From Phenylobacterium sp. (GTDB taxonomy: Bacteria > Pseudomonadota > Alphaproteobacteria > Caulobacterales > Caulobacteraceae), in the NCBI RefSeq assembly GCF_030698145.1, contig NZ_JAUYNW010000050.1, positions 1 through 47,411 of the forward strand: a stretch of DNA of 47,411 nt, read 5' to 3'. The notes under the pieces are model-generated. The model did no database searches and was not told the DNA's origin. It was given only the letters and a program-made list of their open reading frames with translations. This document shows positions 20,588-28,337 of the stretch, piece after piece. The first letter of the stretch is position 1; each line of letters starts with the position of its first letter. The translations under genes were made by a program, and so were the position numbers.

Positions 20588-21379
20588 ATGTCCGGTTTTC
20601 GCGAGGGGCGGTTGGCCGCCCTCAAGGCGAAGATCGCCGCCCTCGCGGCGGGCGGACGGGCGGACTCTGAGTCCCTGCCGTTCGGCGATCCTCGGCTGGA
20701 CGGCTGCTTTCTGGGCGAGGGCCTGCCGCTCGGCCAATGGCACGAATTCACCGGGGCGGGGATGGAGATCGAGACCGGCGCCTCGCCGGCCGCCTTCGCC
20801 GCCCTGGTCGCCGCGCCCCTGGCCCGGCGGGGAGAGGCGGTCTGGGTCCTGCGCCGCGACGACCTGTTCGCCCCGGGCCTGTCGGGGCTGGGCTTCCCCG
20901 CCCAGCGGCTGATCCAGGTCTGCGCCCGCGACGAGGCCGAGGCCTTGGCGGTGACCGAGGACGCGCTCGCCACCGCCGGCGTCGCCGCGGTCTTCGCCGA
21001 GGTCGAGGCCGTGGACCTCACCGCCGGGCGGCGGCTGCAACTGGCCTGCGAGAAGCACGGCGCCACCGGGTTCGTGATCCGGCGGCGGCCCTATGGCGGA
21101 ACGGCCCGGCCCAGCGCCAGCGGCACGGCGGCGGCCACCCGCTGGAAGATCGCGCCGGCGGCCAGCGAACCCGCGCCCGGCGCGTTCGGCCTGGGCCAGC
21201 CGCGCTGGCGGGTCGAGCTGGAACGGTGCCGGGGCGGACGGCCCGGCGCCTGGCTGATGGAGGCGCAAGCCGCGTTTACCTGGGAGGCCCAAGATGGCCC
21301 GCATCCTCTGCGCCTGGTCGCCGAACTGGGCGATCGCCAACTGGCGCCGGCGCAACCCCTCCGCGGAGCCGCCGCCTAG
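20588..21379 (+). CDS. imuA: ImuA, SOS mutagenesis RecA-like protein
   Basis: A 263-residue ImuA-type protein: MSGFREGRLAALKAKIAAL, then LPFGDPRLDGCFLGEGLPLGQ and a RecA/SulA-like core lacking a clear Walker A. Together with ImuB and DnaE2 it forms the error-prone translesion mutasome induced by DNA damage. It starts 17 bases after the LexA box with AAGGAG upstream. Its 3' end overlaps imuB out of frame by 86 bases, so the two are coupled. Several GANTC sites lie in its promoter and early codons. Confidence 0.88.
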   Translation: MSGFREGRLAALKAKIAALAAGGRADSESLPFGDPRLDGCFLGEGLPLGQWHEFTGAGMEIETGASPAAFAALVAAPLARRGEAVWVLRRDDLFAPGLSGLGFPAQRLIQVCARDEAEALAVTEDALATAGVAAVFAEVEAVDLTAGRRLQLACEKHGATGFVIRRRPYGGTARPSASGTAAATRWKIAPAASEPAPGAFGLGQPRWRVELERCRGGRPGAWLMEAQAAFTWEAQDGPHPLRLVAELGDRQLAPAQPLRGAAA

Positions 21380-22817
21380 CCCCTTCGCCCTCATCGAGAC
21401 GGTGAAGGCCGTGCGCCGGCTGTCGGCGGTGGACAAGGCCGCCCGTTCCGCGGGCCTGTTCCCGGGCCAGAAGGCCACGGACGCCGCGGCCCTGGTCCCC
21501 GGCCTCGTCACCGCCGAGGCCGAACCGCAGGCCGACGCCGGCGCCCTGACCGCCTTGGTCGACTGGTCGGTGCGGTTCTCCCACGCGGTGGCGGCCGACG
21601 GGCCGGACGGCCTGTTCCTGGATATCACCGGGGTCGATCACCTGTGGGGCGGCGAGGCCCAGCTCGCCTCCGACTTCCGCGCGCGGCTGGCCCGCAACGG
21701 CCTCTTCTTCCGTTGCGCCGTGGCCGACACCCCGGGCGCGGCCTGGGCCCTGGCCCATTACGGTCAGGGCGCGGAGATCATCGCGCCCCCGAACGGCCAG
21801 GCCGACCTGCTGGCCTACCTGCCGCCCGCGGCCCTGCGCCTGGAGCCCGAGGCCGCCGCCCAGATCGAGCGGCTGGGCCTGCGCTATCTGTTCCAGATCA
21901 TCGGCCTGCCGCGCGCGCCCTTCGCTCGCCGGTTCGGCAAGCAGGCCCTGCTGCGGCTGGACCAGGCCATGGGCCGCGCCGAGGAGGCGCTCACCTTCCG
22001 TCGCCCGCCCAATCCCTGGTTCGCAAGGCTGGCCTTCTTCGAGCCGATCAGCGTGCTGGAGGACCTGCAGCGGGTGAGCCGCGACGTGGCGGACAAGCTG
22101 TGCGCCCGGCTGGAGCTGGAGGGCCGGGGGGCCAAGCGCTTCGAGCTCACCTTCCACCGGCTGGACGGCAAGGCCTATCCGCTCACCGTCGGCCTCTCCA
22201 TGGCCGGGCGCGATCCGGCCCGCATCGCCAAGCTGTTCGCGCCCAAGCTGGAGACCGTCGATCCCGGCTTCGGGATCGAGGTGGTGACACTGACCGCCGA
22301 GGAGGTGGAGACCGTGGCCGGCCGCCAGGTGCGTCTCGACACGGCCCGCGAGGCCGCCCTGGAGGAGGGCCTGGCGCCGCTCGTCGACCGGCTCGCCAAC
22401 CGCCTGGGCGAGGACCGGGTCTGGAAGAGCGCTCCGGTGGAGAGCCATATCCCCGAGCAGAGCGCCCGGCCCGCCTCCCCGCTCAAGCCCAGCCAGGGCT
22501 GGGACCCGGAGACCCCGCGCCCCCTGCGCCTGTTCCGCCGGCCCGAACCGCTGGACCTGGTGCTGGCGCTCACCCCCGACGACCCGCCCCGCCAGTTCCA
22601 GTGGCGCAAGCAGACCCACCGGGTGCGCCACGCCGAGGGGCCCGAACGCATCGGCGTCGAATGGTGGCGCGGCGAGATCGACGCGGTGCGGGTCGGCCAG
22701 GTGCGGGACTATTACCGGGTGGAGGACCAGGAGGGCGCGCGCTTCTGGGTCTATCGCGAGGGGCTCTACGAGGACGGTGTCGCCGCCCGGTGGTTCCTGC
22801 ACGGACTGTTCGGATGA
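21294..22817 (+). CDS. imuB: ImuB, catalytically inactive Y-family polymerase homologue
   Basis: A 507-residue Y-family polymerase-like protein. The N-terminus MARILCAWSPNWAIANWRRR replaces the usual metal-binding DxD of active Y-family polymerases, and GLFLDITGVDHLWGGE is the ImuB-type palm. The C-terminal part (HRVRHAEGPERIGVEWW, RDYYRVEDQEGARFWVYREG) is the ImuB tail. Family knowledge says ImuB bridges the beta clamp, ImuA and DnaE2. It overlaps imuA by 86 bases and ends 15 bases before the VOC gene. Confidence 0.92.
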   Translation: MARILCAWSPNWAIANWRRRNPSAEPPPSPFALIETVKAVRRLSAVDKAARSAGLFPGQKATDAAALVPGLVTAEAEPQADAGALTALVDWSVRFSHAVAADGPDGLFLDITGVDHLWGGEAQLASDFRARLARNGLFFRCAVADTPGAAWALAHYGQGAEIIAPPNGQADLLAYLPPAALRLEPEAAAQIERLGLRYLFQIIGLPRAPFARRFGKQALLRLDQAMGRAEEALTFRRPPNPWFARLAFFEPISVLEDLQRVSRDVADKLCARLELEGRGAKRFELTFHRLDGKAYPLTVGLSMAGRDPARIAKLFAPKLETVDPGFGIEVVTLTAEEVETVAGRQVRLDTAREAALEEGLAPLVDRLANRLGEDRVWKSAPVESHIPEQSARPASPLKPSQGWDPETPRPLRLFRRPEPLDLVLALTPDDPPRQFQWRKQTHRVRHAEGPERIGVEWWRGEIDAVRVGQVRDYYRVEDQEGARFWVYREGLYEDGVAARWFLHGLFG

Positions 22818-22832
22818 GTTGAGGAGACACCC

Positions 22833-23237
22833 ATGAAACCCAAGATCAGCCTGATCACCCTAGCCGTCACCGACATGCCCCGTTCGATCGCCTTCTACCG
22901 AGATGGCCTGGGCTTCCCGATTCACAACTTCAAGGAAGGCGAGGACTTCGCCATGTTCCGGCTGGAGGGGACTTGGCTCGCCCTGTTCCCCTGGCGGGAG
23001 ATGGCCAAGGAGGTGGACGTGCCCGCCGCGCCGCCCAGCTTCGGCGGCGTCATGCTGTCCCACAACGCCCCCAGCAAAGCAGCGGTTGACCAAGTCTACG
23101 CCCAGGCTCTGACGGCCGGCGTCGTCGCCACCGTGCCTCCGAAGGACGTCTTCTGGGGCGGCTATTCCGGCTATTTCGCCGATCCGGACGGCCACTATTG
23201 GGAAGTGGCCTGGAACCCTTTCACCGACCTTACCTGA
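22833..23237 (+). CDS. VOC (glyoxalase-like) family protein
   Basis: A 134-residue vicinal-oxygen-chelate protein: [21 protein letters not shown] with the FYRDGLGFP motif, and the C-terminal [17 protein letters not shown]. The fold is shared by glyoxalase I, dioxygenases and antibiotic-binding proteins. The potential metal ligand Glu lies in YWEVAW, but the set of ligands is not certain. It has a good GAGGAG ribosome-binding site and lies between imuB and dnaE2 with 15- and 5-base gaps. It is thus very probably in the SOS transcript. Its function there is unknown. Confidence 0.85.
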   Translation: MKPKISLITLAVTDMPRSIAFYRDGLGFPIHNFKEGEDFAMFRLEGTWLALFPWREMAKEVDVPAAPPSFGGVMLSHNAPSKAAVDQVYAQALTAGVVATVPPKDVFWGGYSGYFADPDGHYWEVAWNPFTDLT

Positions 23238-23242
23238 CCGCC

Positions 23243-26200
23243 ATGACCCGCTACGCCGAGCTCCAGACCACCACCAACTTCTCGTTCCTGCGCGGGGCGT
23301 CGCATCCGGACGAGCTGGTTTTCACAGCCGCCGGCCTGGGCATGGACGCCATCGGGATCGTCGACCGCAACTCCCTGGCCGGGGTCGTCCGGGCCTGGTC
23401 GGAGATGAAGCGGTTGGGCCAGGGTGGGACCAAGATCCGCGCCCTCACCGGCTGCCGCCTGGACTTCGCCGACGGGACGCCGTCCCTGCTCTGCTATCCC
23501 TCCGACCGAGAGGCCTATGGCCGCCTGACCCGCCTGCTCACGGTCGGCCAGCGGCGGTCGGAGAAGGGCGAATGCGAGCTGCACTGGGAGGACTTCGCCC
23601 AGCACGCGGCGGGCCAGCTCGTCCTGGTGGTCCCGCCCGCCCGCCTGGACGAGGCCTTCGAGCGCGACCTGAAGCGGATCGCGGGCGAGCTGCGCGGCGA
23701 TGTCTGGCTGGCCGCCTCGCGACCCTACGGCGCTCGCGACCTGCACCGGCTCTCACACCTGGCGGCCCTGGCCCAGGCCAGCGGCGCGCCGATGATCGCC
23801 ACCAACGACGTGCTCTACCACGTCCCCGAACGCCGGCCCCTGCAGGACGTGGTCACCTGCATCCGCGAGACCTGCACCATCCATGACGCCGGCCTGCGGC
23901 TAGAGGCCAACGCCGAGCGGCACCTGAAATCGCCGGCCGAGATGGCCCGGCTGTTCGCGCGTTTTCCGGGCGCGGTGGAACACAGCCTGGAGGTCGCGGG
24001 ACGGGTCGAGTTCGACCTCTCCCAGCTCAGCTACGAATATCCCGACGAGCCGGTGCCGCCGGGCAAGACCGCCATCCAGCACCTGCGCGACCTGACCTGG
24101 GAAGGCGCCAAGACCCGCTTCGACAAGGGGATGGGCGAGAAGGAGCGCGCGACGATCCAGCACGAGCTCGACCTCATCGAGAAGCTCGGTTTCGCCAACT
24201 ACTTCCTCACCGTCCACGACATCGTCGCCTGGGCGCGGGGCGAGGGCATCCTCTGCCAGGGCCGGGGATCGGCGGCCAATTCCTGCGTCTGCTTCTGCCT
24301 GGCCGTGACGGCGGTCGATCCGACCAAGGACGACCAGGACCTGCTGTTCTCGCGCTTCATCTCCGAGAAGCGCGGCGAGCCGCCCGACATCGACGTCGAC
24401 TTCGAGCACGCCCGCCGCGAAGAGGTGATGCAGTACGTCTATCGCCGCTACACGCGCGATCGCGCGGCCATCGTGGCCACGGTCATCCACTACCGGCCGC
24501 GCATGGCCATCCGCCAGGTGGGCAAGGCGCTGGGCCTGACCGACGACGTCACCGCCGCGCTCGCCGGCGCCATCTGGGGCAGCTGGGGCGAAGAGGTGCC
24601 GGACGGCCATGTCCGCCAGGCGGGGCTCGATCCGGAGAACCCGGAGGTCCGCCGGGCGGTGAGCCTGGCGACCCAGCTGCTGAAATTCCCCCGCCACCTG
24701 TCGCAGCACGTGGGGGGCTACGTCCTCACCAAGCGGCGGCTGGACGAGACCGTCCCCATCGGCAACGCCGCCATGCCGGACCGCACCTTCATCGAGTGGG
24801 ACAAGGACGACATCGACGCGCTCGGCCTGATGAAGGTCGACATCCTGGCGCTGGGCATGCTGACGGCCCTGAAGAAGAGCTTCGAGATGATCCCCGCCGA
24901 CGACGAGACCGTGGGACGAAAGATCACCGACATCTCCCACATCCCCCAGGAGGTCCCGGCGGTCTACGACATGCTGTGCAAGGCCGACTCCCTGGGCGTC
25001 TTCCAGGTGGAGAGCCGGGCCCAGATGTCGATGCTGCCCCGGCTCAAGCCCAGGAAGTTCTACGACCTGGTCGTCGAGGTGGCGATCGTCCGGCCCGGCC
25101 CCATCCAGGGCGACATGGTCCATCCCTATCTGAAGCGCCGCAACGATCCGACCCTGATCGACTATCCGCATCCCGCCCCGCCGCATCCCCAGGACGAGCT
25201 GAAATCCATCCTGGGCAAGACCTTCGGCGTGCCGCTGTTCCAGGAACAGGCCATGCGCATCGCCATCGAGGCGGCCAAGTTCTCGGACGACGACGCCGAC
25301 GGCCTGCGCCGCGCCATGGCCACCTTCCGCCACCACGGCAATGTCGGGGAGTACGAGACCAAGTTCATCCACGGCATGGAGTCGCGCGGCTATGACCCGG
25401 AGTTCGTCCGGCGCTGCTTCGAGCAGATCAAGGGCTTCGGCTCCTATGGCTTCCCGGAGAGCCACGCGATCAGCTTCGCCCTGCTGGTCTACGCCTCGGC
25501 CTGGGTGAAATGGCGCTGGCCGGACGCCTTCTGCGCCTCCCTGCTCAACAGCCAGCCCATGGGCTTCTACCAGCCGGCCCAGCTGGTCCGCGACGCGCGC
25601 GAGCATGGGGTGGAGGTGCGCTCCCCCGACGTGCTGGAGAGCGACTGGGACTGCACCCTGGAACCGGCGGCCAAGCCCGGCCGGCTGCGCGCCGTGCGGC
25701 TGGGCCTGCGCCAGGTCAAGGGGTTGAACGAGGAGGAGGCCCGGAGCCTGATCGCGGCCCGCGACGCGGGGGTGCGGAGCATCGACGATTTCGCCGTGCG
25801 GGCCGGGCTCACGCGGCGGTCGCTGGAGCTGCTGGCCGAGGCCGACGCCTTCGCGGGCCTGGGCCTCTCGCGCCGCCAGGCCCTGTGGGCGGTGAAGGGC
25901 CTGGCCGACGAGACCGGCAGCCTGAAGACCGCGCCGCTGCTGGCGGCCATGGGGGTGAAGGAGCACCAGGTCGAACTGCCCCTGATGGCCCTGCCCCAGG
26001 AGGTGATGGAGGACTATCGGACCACCAGCCTGTCGCTGAAGGCCCATCCGGTCGGCTTCTTCCGCGAGACCCTGAAGAACTACGGCGCGATTCCCGCCAA
26101 GGACCTCGTCCGCACCCCCGACCGGCGGCTGGTCACGGTGGGCGGCCTGGTGCTGGTGCGCCAGCGGCCGGGCACCGCCAAGGGGGTCACCTTCCTCACC

Positions 26201-26458
26201 CTCGAGGACGAGACCGGGATCGCCAATATCGTGGTCTGGAAGGACGCCTTCGACGCCAACCGCCGGCTGGTGATGAGCGCGTCGTTCCTGATGATCCACG
26301 GCCAGGTGCAGTGCGCCGACAACGTGGTCCACATCGTCGCCCGCCGCTTCACCGACCTCTCGCACCGGCTGGCGGAGATGAAGGACGGGGAGGATCAGCC
26401 CCCCAGAATCCACAACAAGGTCTCCGGCGCCCTGGTTCGCAGCCGCGACTTCCACTGA
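23243..26458 (+). CDS. dnaE2: Error-prone DNA polymerase DnaE2
   Basis: A 1071-residue C-family polymerase alpha subunit. The N-terminal PHP domain starts [20 protein letters not shown]. The polymerase region has [36 protein letters not shown] (catalytic aspartates), [10 protein letters not shown] and [18 protein letters not shown]. The C-terminal OB-fold is near [19 protein letters not shown]. These are DnaE2 rather than DnaE1 features. I chose ATG 23243, five bases after the VOC stop; the frame extends upstream over the VOC end, but MTRYAEL is the family start. No ribosome-binding site is visible, so it is probably coupled to the VOC gene. Confidence 0.95.
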   Translation: MTRYAELQTTTNFSFLRGASHPDELVFTAAGLGMDAIGIVDRNSLAGVVRAWSEMKRLGQGGTKIRALTGCRLDFADGTPSLLCYPSDREAYGRLTRLLTVGQRRSEKGECELHWEDFAQHAAGQLVLVVPPARLDEAFERDLKRIAGELRGDVWLAASRPYGARDLHRLSHLAALAQASGAPMIATNDVLYHVPERRPLQDVVTCIRETCTIHDAGLRLEANAERHLKSPAEMARLFARFPGAVEHSLEVAGRVEFDLSQLSYEYPDEPVPPGKTAIQHLRDLTWEGAKTRFDKGMGEKERATIQHELDLIEKLGFANYFLTVHDIVAWARGEGILCQGRGSAANSCVCFCLAVTAVDPTKDDQDLLFSRFISEKRGEPPDIDVDFEHARREEVMQYVYRRYTRDRAAIVATVIHYRPRMAIRQVGKALGLTDDVTAALAGAIWGSWGEEVPDGHVRQAGLDPENPEVRRAVSLATQLLKFPRHLSQHVGGYVLTKRRLDETVPIGNAAMPDRTFIEWDKDDIDALGLMKVDILALGMLTALKKSFEMIPADDETVGRKITDISHIPQEVPAVYDMLCKADSLGVFQVESRAQMSMLPRLKPRKFYDLVVEVAIVRPGPIQGDMVHPYLKRRNDPTLIDYPHPAPPHPQDELKSILGKTFGVPLFQEQAMRIAIEAAKFSDDDADGLRRAMATFRHHGNVGEYETKFIHGMESRGYDPEFVRRCFEQIKGFGSYGFPESHAISFALLVYASAWVKWRWPDAFCASLLNSQPMGFYQPAQLVRDAREHGVEVRSPDVLESDWDCTLEPAAKPGRLRAVRLGLRQVKGLNEEEARSLIAARDAGVRSIDDFAVRAGLTRRSLELLAEADAFAGLGLSRRQALWAVKGLADETGSLKTAPLLAAMGVKEHQVELPLMALPQEVMEDYRTTSLSLKAHPVGFFRETLKNYGAIPAKDLVRTPDRRLVTVGGLVLVRQRPGTAKGVTFLTLEDETGIANIVVWKDAFDANRRLVMSASFLMIHGQVQCADNVVHIVARRFTDLSHRLAEMKDGEDQPPRIHNKVSGALVRSRDFH

Positions 26459-26521
26459 GCCGTGCTTGACCGCGCCGCGGCCCCGGCGAATCCTCTGTCA
26501 TCTCGGAGAAAGGGTAACGCC

Positions 26522-27649
26522 ATGTCCGCCACCCAGCTTCTCGTCGGCACCCGCAAGGGCGCCTGGATCTATCGCAGCGACGGCGCCCGCAAGGCCTGGT
26601 CGGTGCAGGGGCCGATCTTCCTGGGCCACATCGTCAACCACCTGGTGCTCGACCCCCGCGACGGCAGGACCTTGCTGATGGCCGCCTCGACCGGCCACCT
26701 GGGCCCGACCATCTTCCGCTCGACCGACGACGGGACAACCTGGACCGAGGCCGCACGCCCGCCCGCCTTCCCGAAGGCCCTCGGCGAAGAGGGCCCGGCG
26801 CGGTCGGTGGGCCACAGCTTCTGGCTGGAGCCCGGCCACGCCAGCGAGCCCGGCGTCTGGTGGGCCGGAACCTCGCCGCCCGGCCTGTTCCGCAGCGCCG
26901 ACGGCGGGGTCACCTGGGACGGCGTGGCCGGCTTCAACGACCATCCCATGTACTGGAAATGGTGCCCGGAGGGCGACAGCACGCCGGACGGGGCGCTGCT
27001 GAACCAGATCCAGATCGACCCGCGCGACCCGCGCCACATGTACATCGCCACCTCCACCGCCGGGGTGTTCGAGAGCCACGACCAGGGCGGCGACTGGGCG
27101 CCGCTGAACCAGGGAGTGGAGGCCAGCTTCCTGCCCGACCCCTATCCGGAATACGGTCAGGACGCCCACTACATCGCGCTCGCTCCCACAATGCCCGACC
27201 GTCTCTGGCAGCAGAACCACTGCGGCATCTACCGGCTGGACCGGCCCGCCGAACGCTGGGACCGGATCGGCGAGGCCATGCCCAAGGAGATCGGCGACAT
27301 CGGCTTCACCATCGTTCCCCACCCTCGCGCGGCCGACACCGCCTGGGTCTTCCCAATGGACGGCACCAAGGTCTGGCCGCGCACCAGCCCGGGCGGCCAG
27401 CCGGCCGTCTACCGGACCCGCGACGCCGGCCAGAGCTGGGAACGCCAGGACAGGGGGTTCCCCGCCGAGCAGGGCTGGTTCACCGTCAAGCGCCAGGCCT
27501 TCTGCGCCGACGCCGCCGACGCGGTGGGCCTCTATCTGGGCACCACCGGCGGCGAGCTCTGGATGAGCGACGACGAGGGCGGGAGCTGGCGGGCCATCGC
27601 CGCCCACCTGCCGGAGATCTATTCGGTGTCGGCGGCGCCCTTGCGATGA
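26522..27649 (+). CDS. BNR/sialidase-like beta-propeller protein
   Basis: A 375-residue repeat protein with at least four Asp-box-like turns (FRSTDDGTTW, FRSADGGVTW, YRTRDAGQSW, WMSDDEGGSW), typical of BNR/sialidase-like six- or seven-bladed propellers. No signal peptide is present (MSATQLLVGTRKGAWIYRS), so it is probably cytoplasmic. I see no complete sialidase active site and do not call it a sialidase. Its stop overlaps the start of a MoaD/ThiS-like gene (ATGA). Start chosen at 26522 with AGAAAGGG upstream. Function unknown. Confidence 0.8.
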   Translation: MSATQLLVGTRKGAWIYRSDGARKAWSVQGPIFLGHIVNHLVLDPRDGRTLLMAASTGHLGPTIFRSTDDGTTWTEAARPPAFPKALGEEGPARSVGHSFWLEPGHASEPGVWWAGTSPPGLFRSADGGVTWDGVAGFNDHPMYWKWCPEGDSTPDGALLNQIQIDPRDPRHMYIATSTAGVFESHDQGGDWAPLNQGVEASFLPDPYPEYGQDAHYIALAPTMPDRLWQQNHCGIYRLDRPAERWDRIGEAMPKEIGDIGFTIVPHPRAADTAWVFPMDGTKVWPRTSPGGQPAVYRTRDAGQSWERQDRGFPAEQGWFTVKRQAFCADAADAVGLYLGTTGGELWMSDDEGGSWRAIAAHLPEIYSVSAAPLR

Positions 27650-27909
27650 CCGCGGTCTTCATCCCCTCGCAGCTCACCTCCTACACCGACGGCGTCAGCC
27701 GGCTGACCGCGGCGGGGGACAGTATCGCCGAGGTTTTGGACGACCTCGACCGGCGCTTTCCGGGGCTGAAGTTCCGCGTGGTGGACGAACAGGACCGCAT
27801 CCGCCGCCACATGCGGATCTTCAGGAACGGCGACCGCGCGCCCAACATCGCCCTGCCCGTGGCCCCGACCGACGAGGTGCTGATCTTCGGAGCCCTCTCG
27901 GGCGGCTAG
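27646..27909 (+). CDS. MoaD/ThiS-like small sulfur-carrier protein
   Basis: An 87-residue beta-grasp protein (MTAVFIPSQLTSYTDG, AEVLDDLDRRFPGLKFRVV, APTDEVLIFGALSGG) that ends exactly in Gly-Gly, as sulfur carriers and ubiquitin-like modifiers need for adenylation. It overlaps the propeller gene by four bases and must be translated with it. No ThiF/MoeB-type activating enzyme or MoaE lies nearby, so the activating partner is elsewhere. Whether it delivers sulfur or modifies the propeller protein is open. Confidence 0.82.
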   Translation: MTAVFIPSQLTSYTDGVSRLTAAGDSIAEVLDDLDRRFPGLKFRVVDEQDRIRRHMRIFRNGDRAPNIALPVAPTDEVLIFGALSGG

Positions 27910-28037
27910 GCGGGCAGGATCTCGTCCGGCTCGGGGGTGACGGGAAGGCGGACGGCCGTGATCGCCTCACGGCCCGCGATCCAAGCCTTGGCCAGCCCGC
28001 GGCCGCCGGGGATGAGTCGGGTGTATTTCTCGGGCAT
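27906..28037 (-). CDS. Possible 43-residue protein
   Basis: A short frame encoding MPEKYTRLIPGGRGLAKAWI and ending in PEPDEILPA. Its TAG stop shares the CTAG with the stop of the MoaD-like gene (convergent). The residues look protein-like and the codons are G/C-ended, but the ribosome-binding site is weak and I do not recognise a family. It could be spurious. Confidence 0.3.
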   Translation of the reverse strand: MPEKYTRLIPGGRGLAKAWIAGREAITAVRLPVTPEPDEILPA

Positions 28038-28337
28038 GGGGCGGTCTTTCGGCGATGGATGACCAGGCGTTGAGACGGGGGTAACCCTATCGCCTCTATA
28101 AGTTGAGCTTGAGCATATCGCACGGGTTGCGTTTAACTTTTGTGCGCGGTAGCGTCCCGCCGTTGCAGTTGTTTCCGACAACCTCACGGTCCGGGAGCAA
28201 GCTGCCGACCATCTCGCCACTCCCGTCGTGACCTCTTGGCCGGGCCCAGCTGCGCTCGCGAGACCCTCACATGAACGTCGCCGCCTGCGCTCCGGCCGGA
28301 TCGCGGACTTGCGACTGTTCCCAGAAGGGAAGACGCC
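28038..28337. other. 300-base gap before the subtilase gene
   Basis: No convincing gene. AT-richer patches near 28098-28145 (CTCTATAAGTTGAG and GTTTAACTTTTGTG) may hold promoters for the small minus-strand frame and for the subtilase. GAAGGG lies just before ATG 28338. No LexA box or GANTC cluster. Confidence 0.4.

Larger units (their letters stand above)
20516..20673. promoter_or_regulatory. Cluster of six GANTC sites at the imuA promoter
   Basis: GANTC occurs at 20516, 20535, 20544, 20575, 20663 and 20669 (start positions). In DNA of this composition about one site in 300 bases or more would be expected. The pair at 20535-20548 forms GACTC-TTTT-GAGTC and overlaps the -35 candidate. GANTC is the target of the cell-cycle methyltransferase CcrM in Caulobacterales. 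Confidence 0.6.

Noticed and set aside
23900..26455. An 851-codon open frame opposite dnaE2
   Set aside because: Shadow of dnaE2, with His/Gly/Val/Asp-rich composition and no recognisable motif.
26522..27649. Calling the propeller protein a sialidase
   Set aside because: Asp-box-like turns are present, but I could not identify the arginine triad, the Tyr/Glu pair or a signal peptide.
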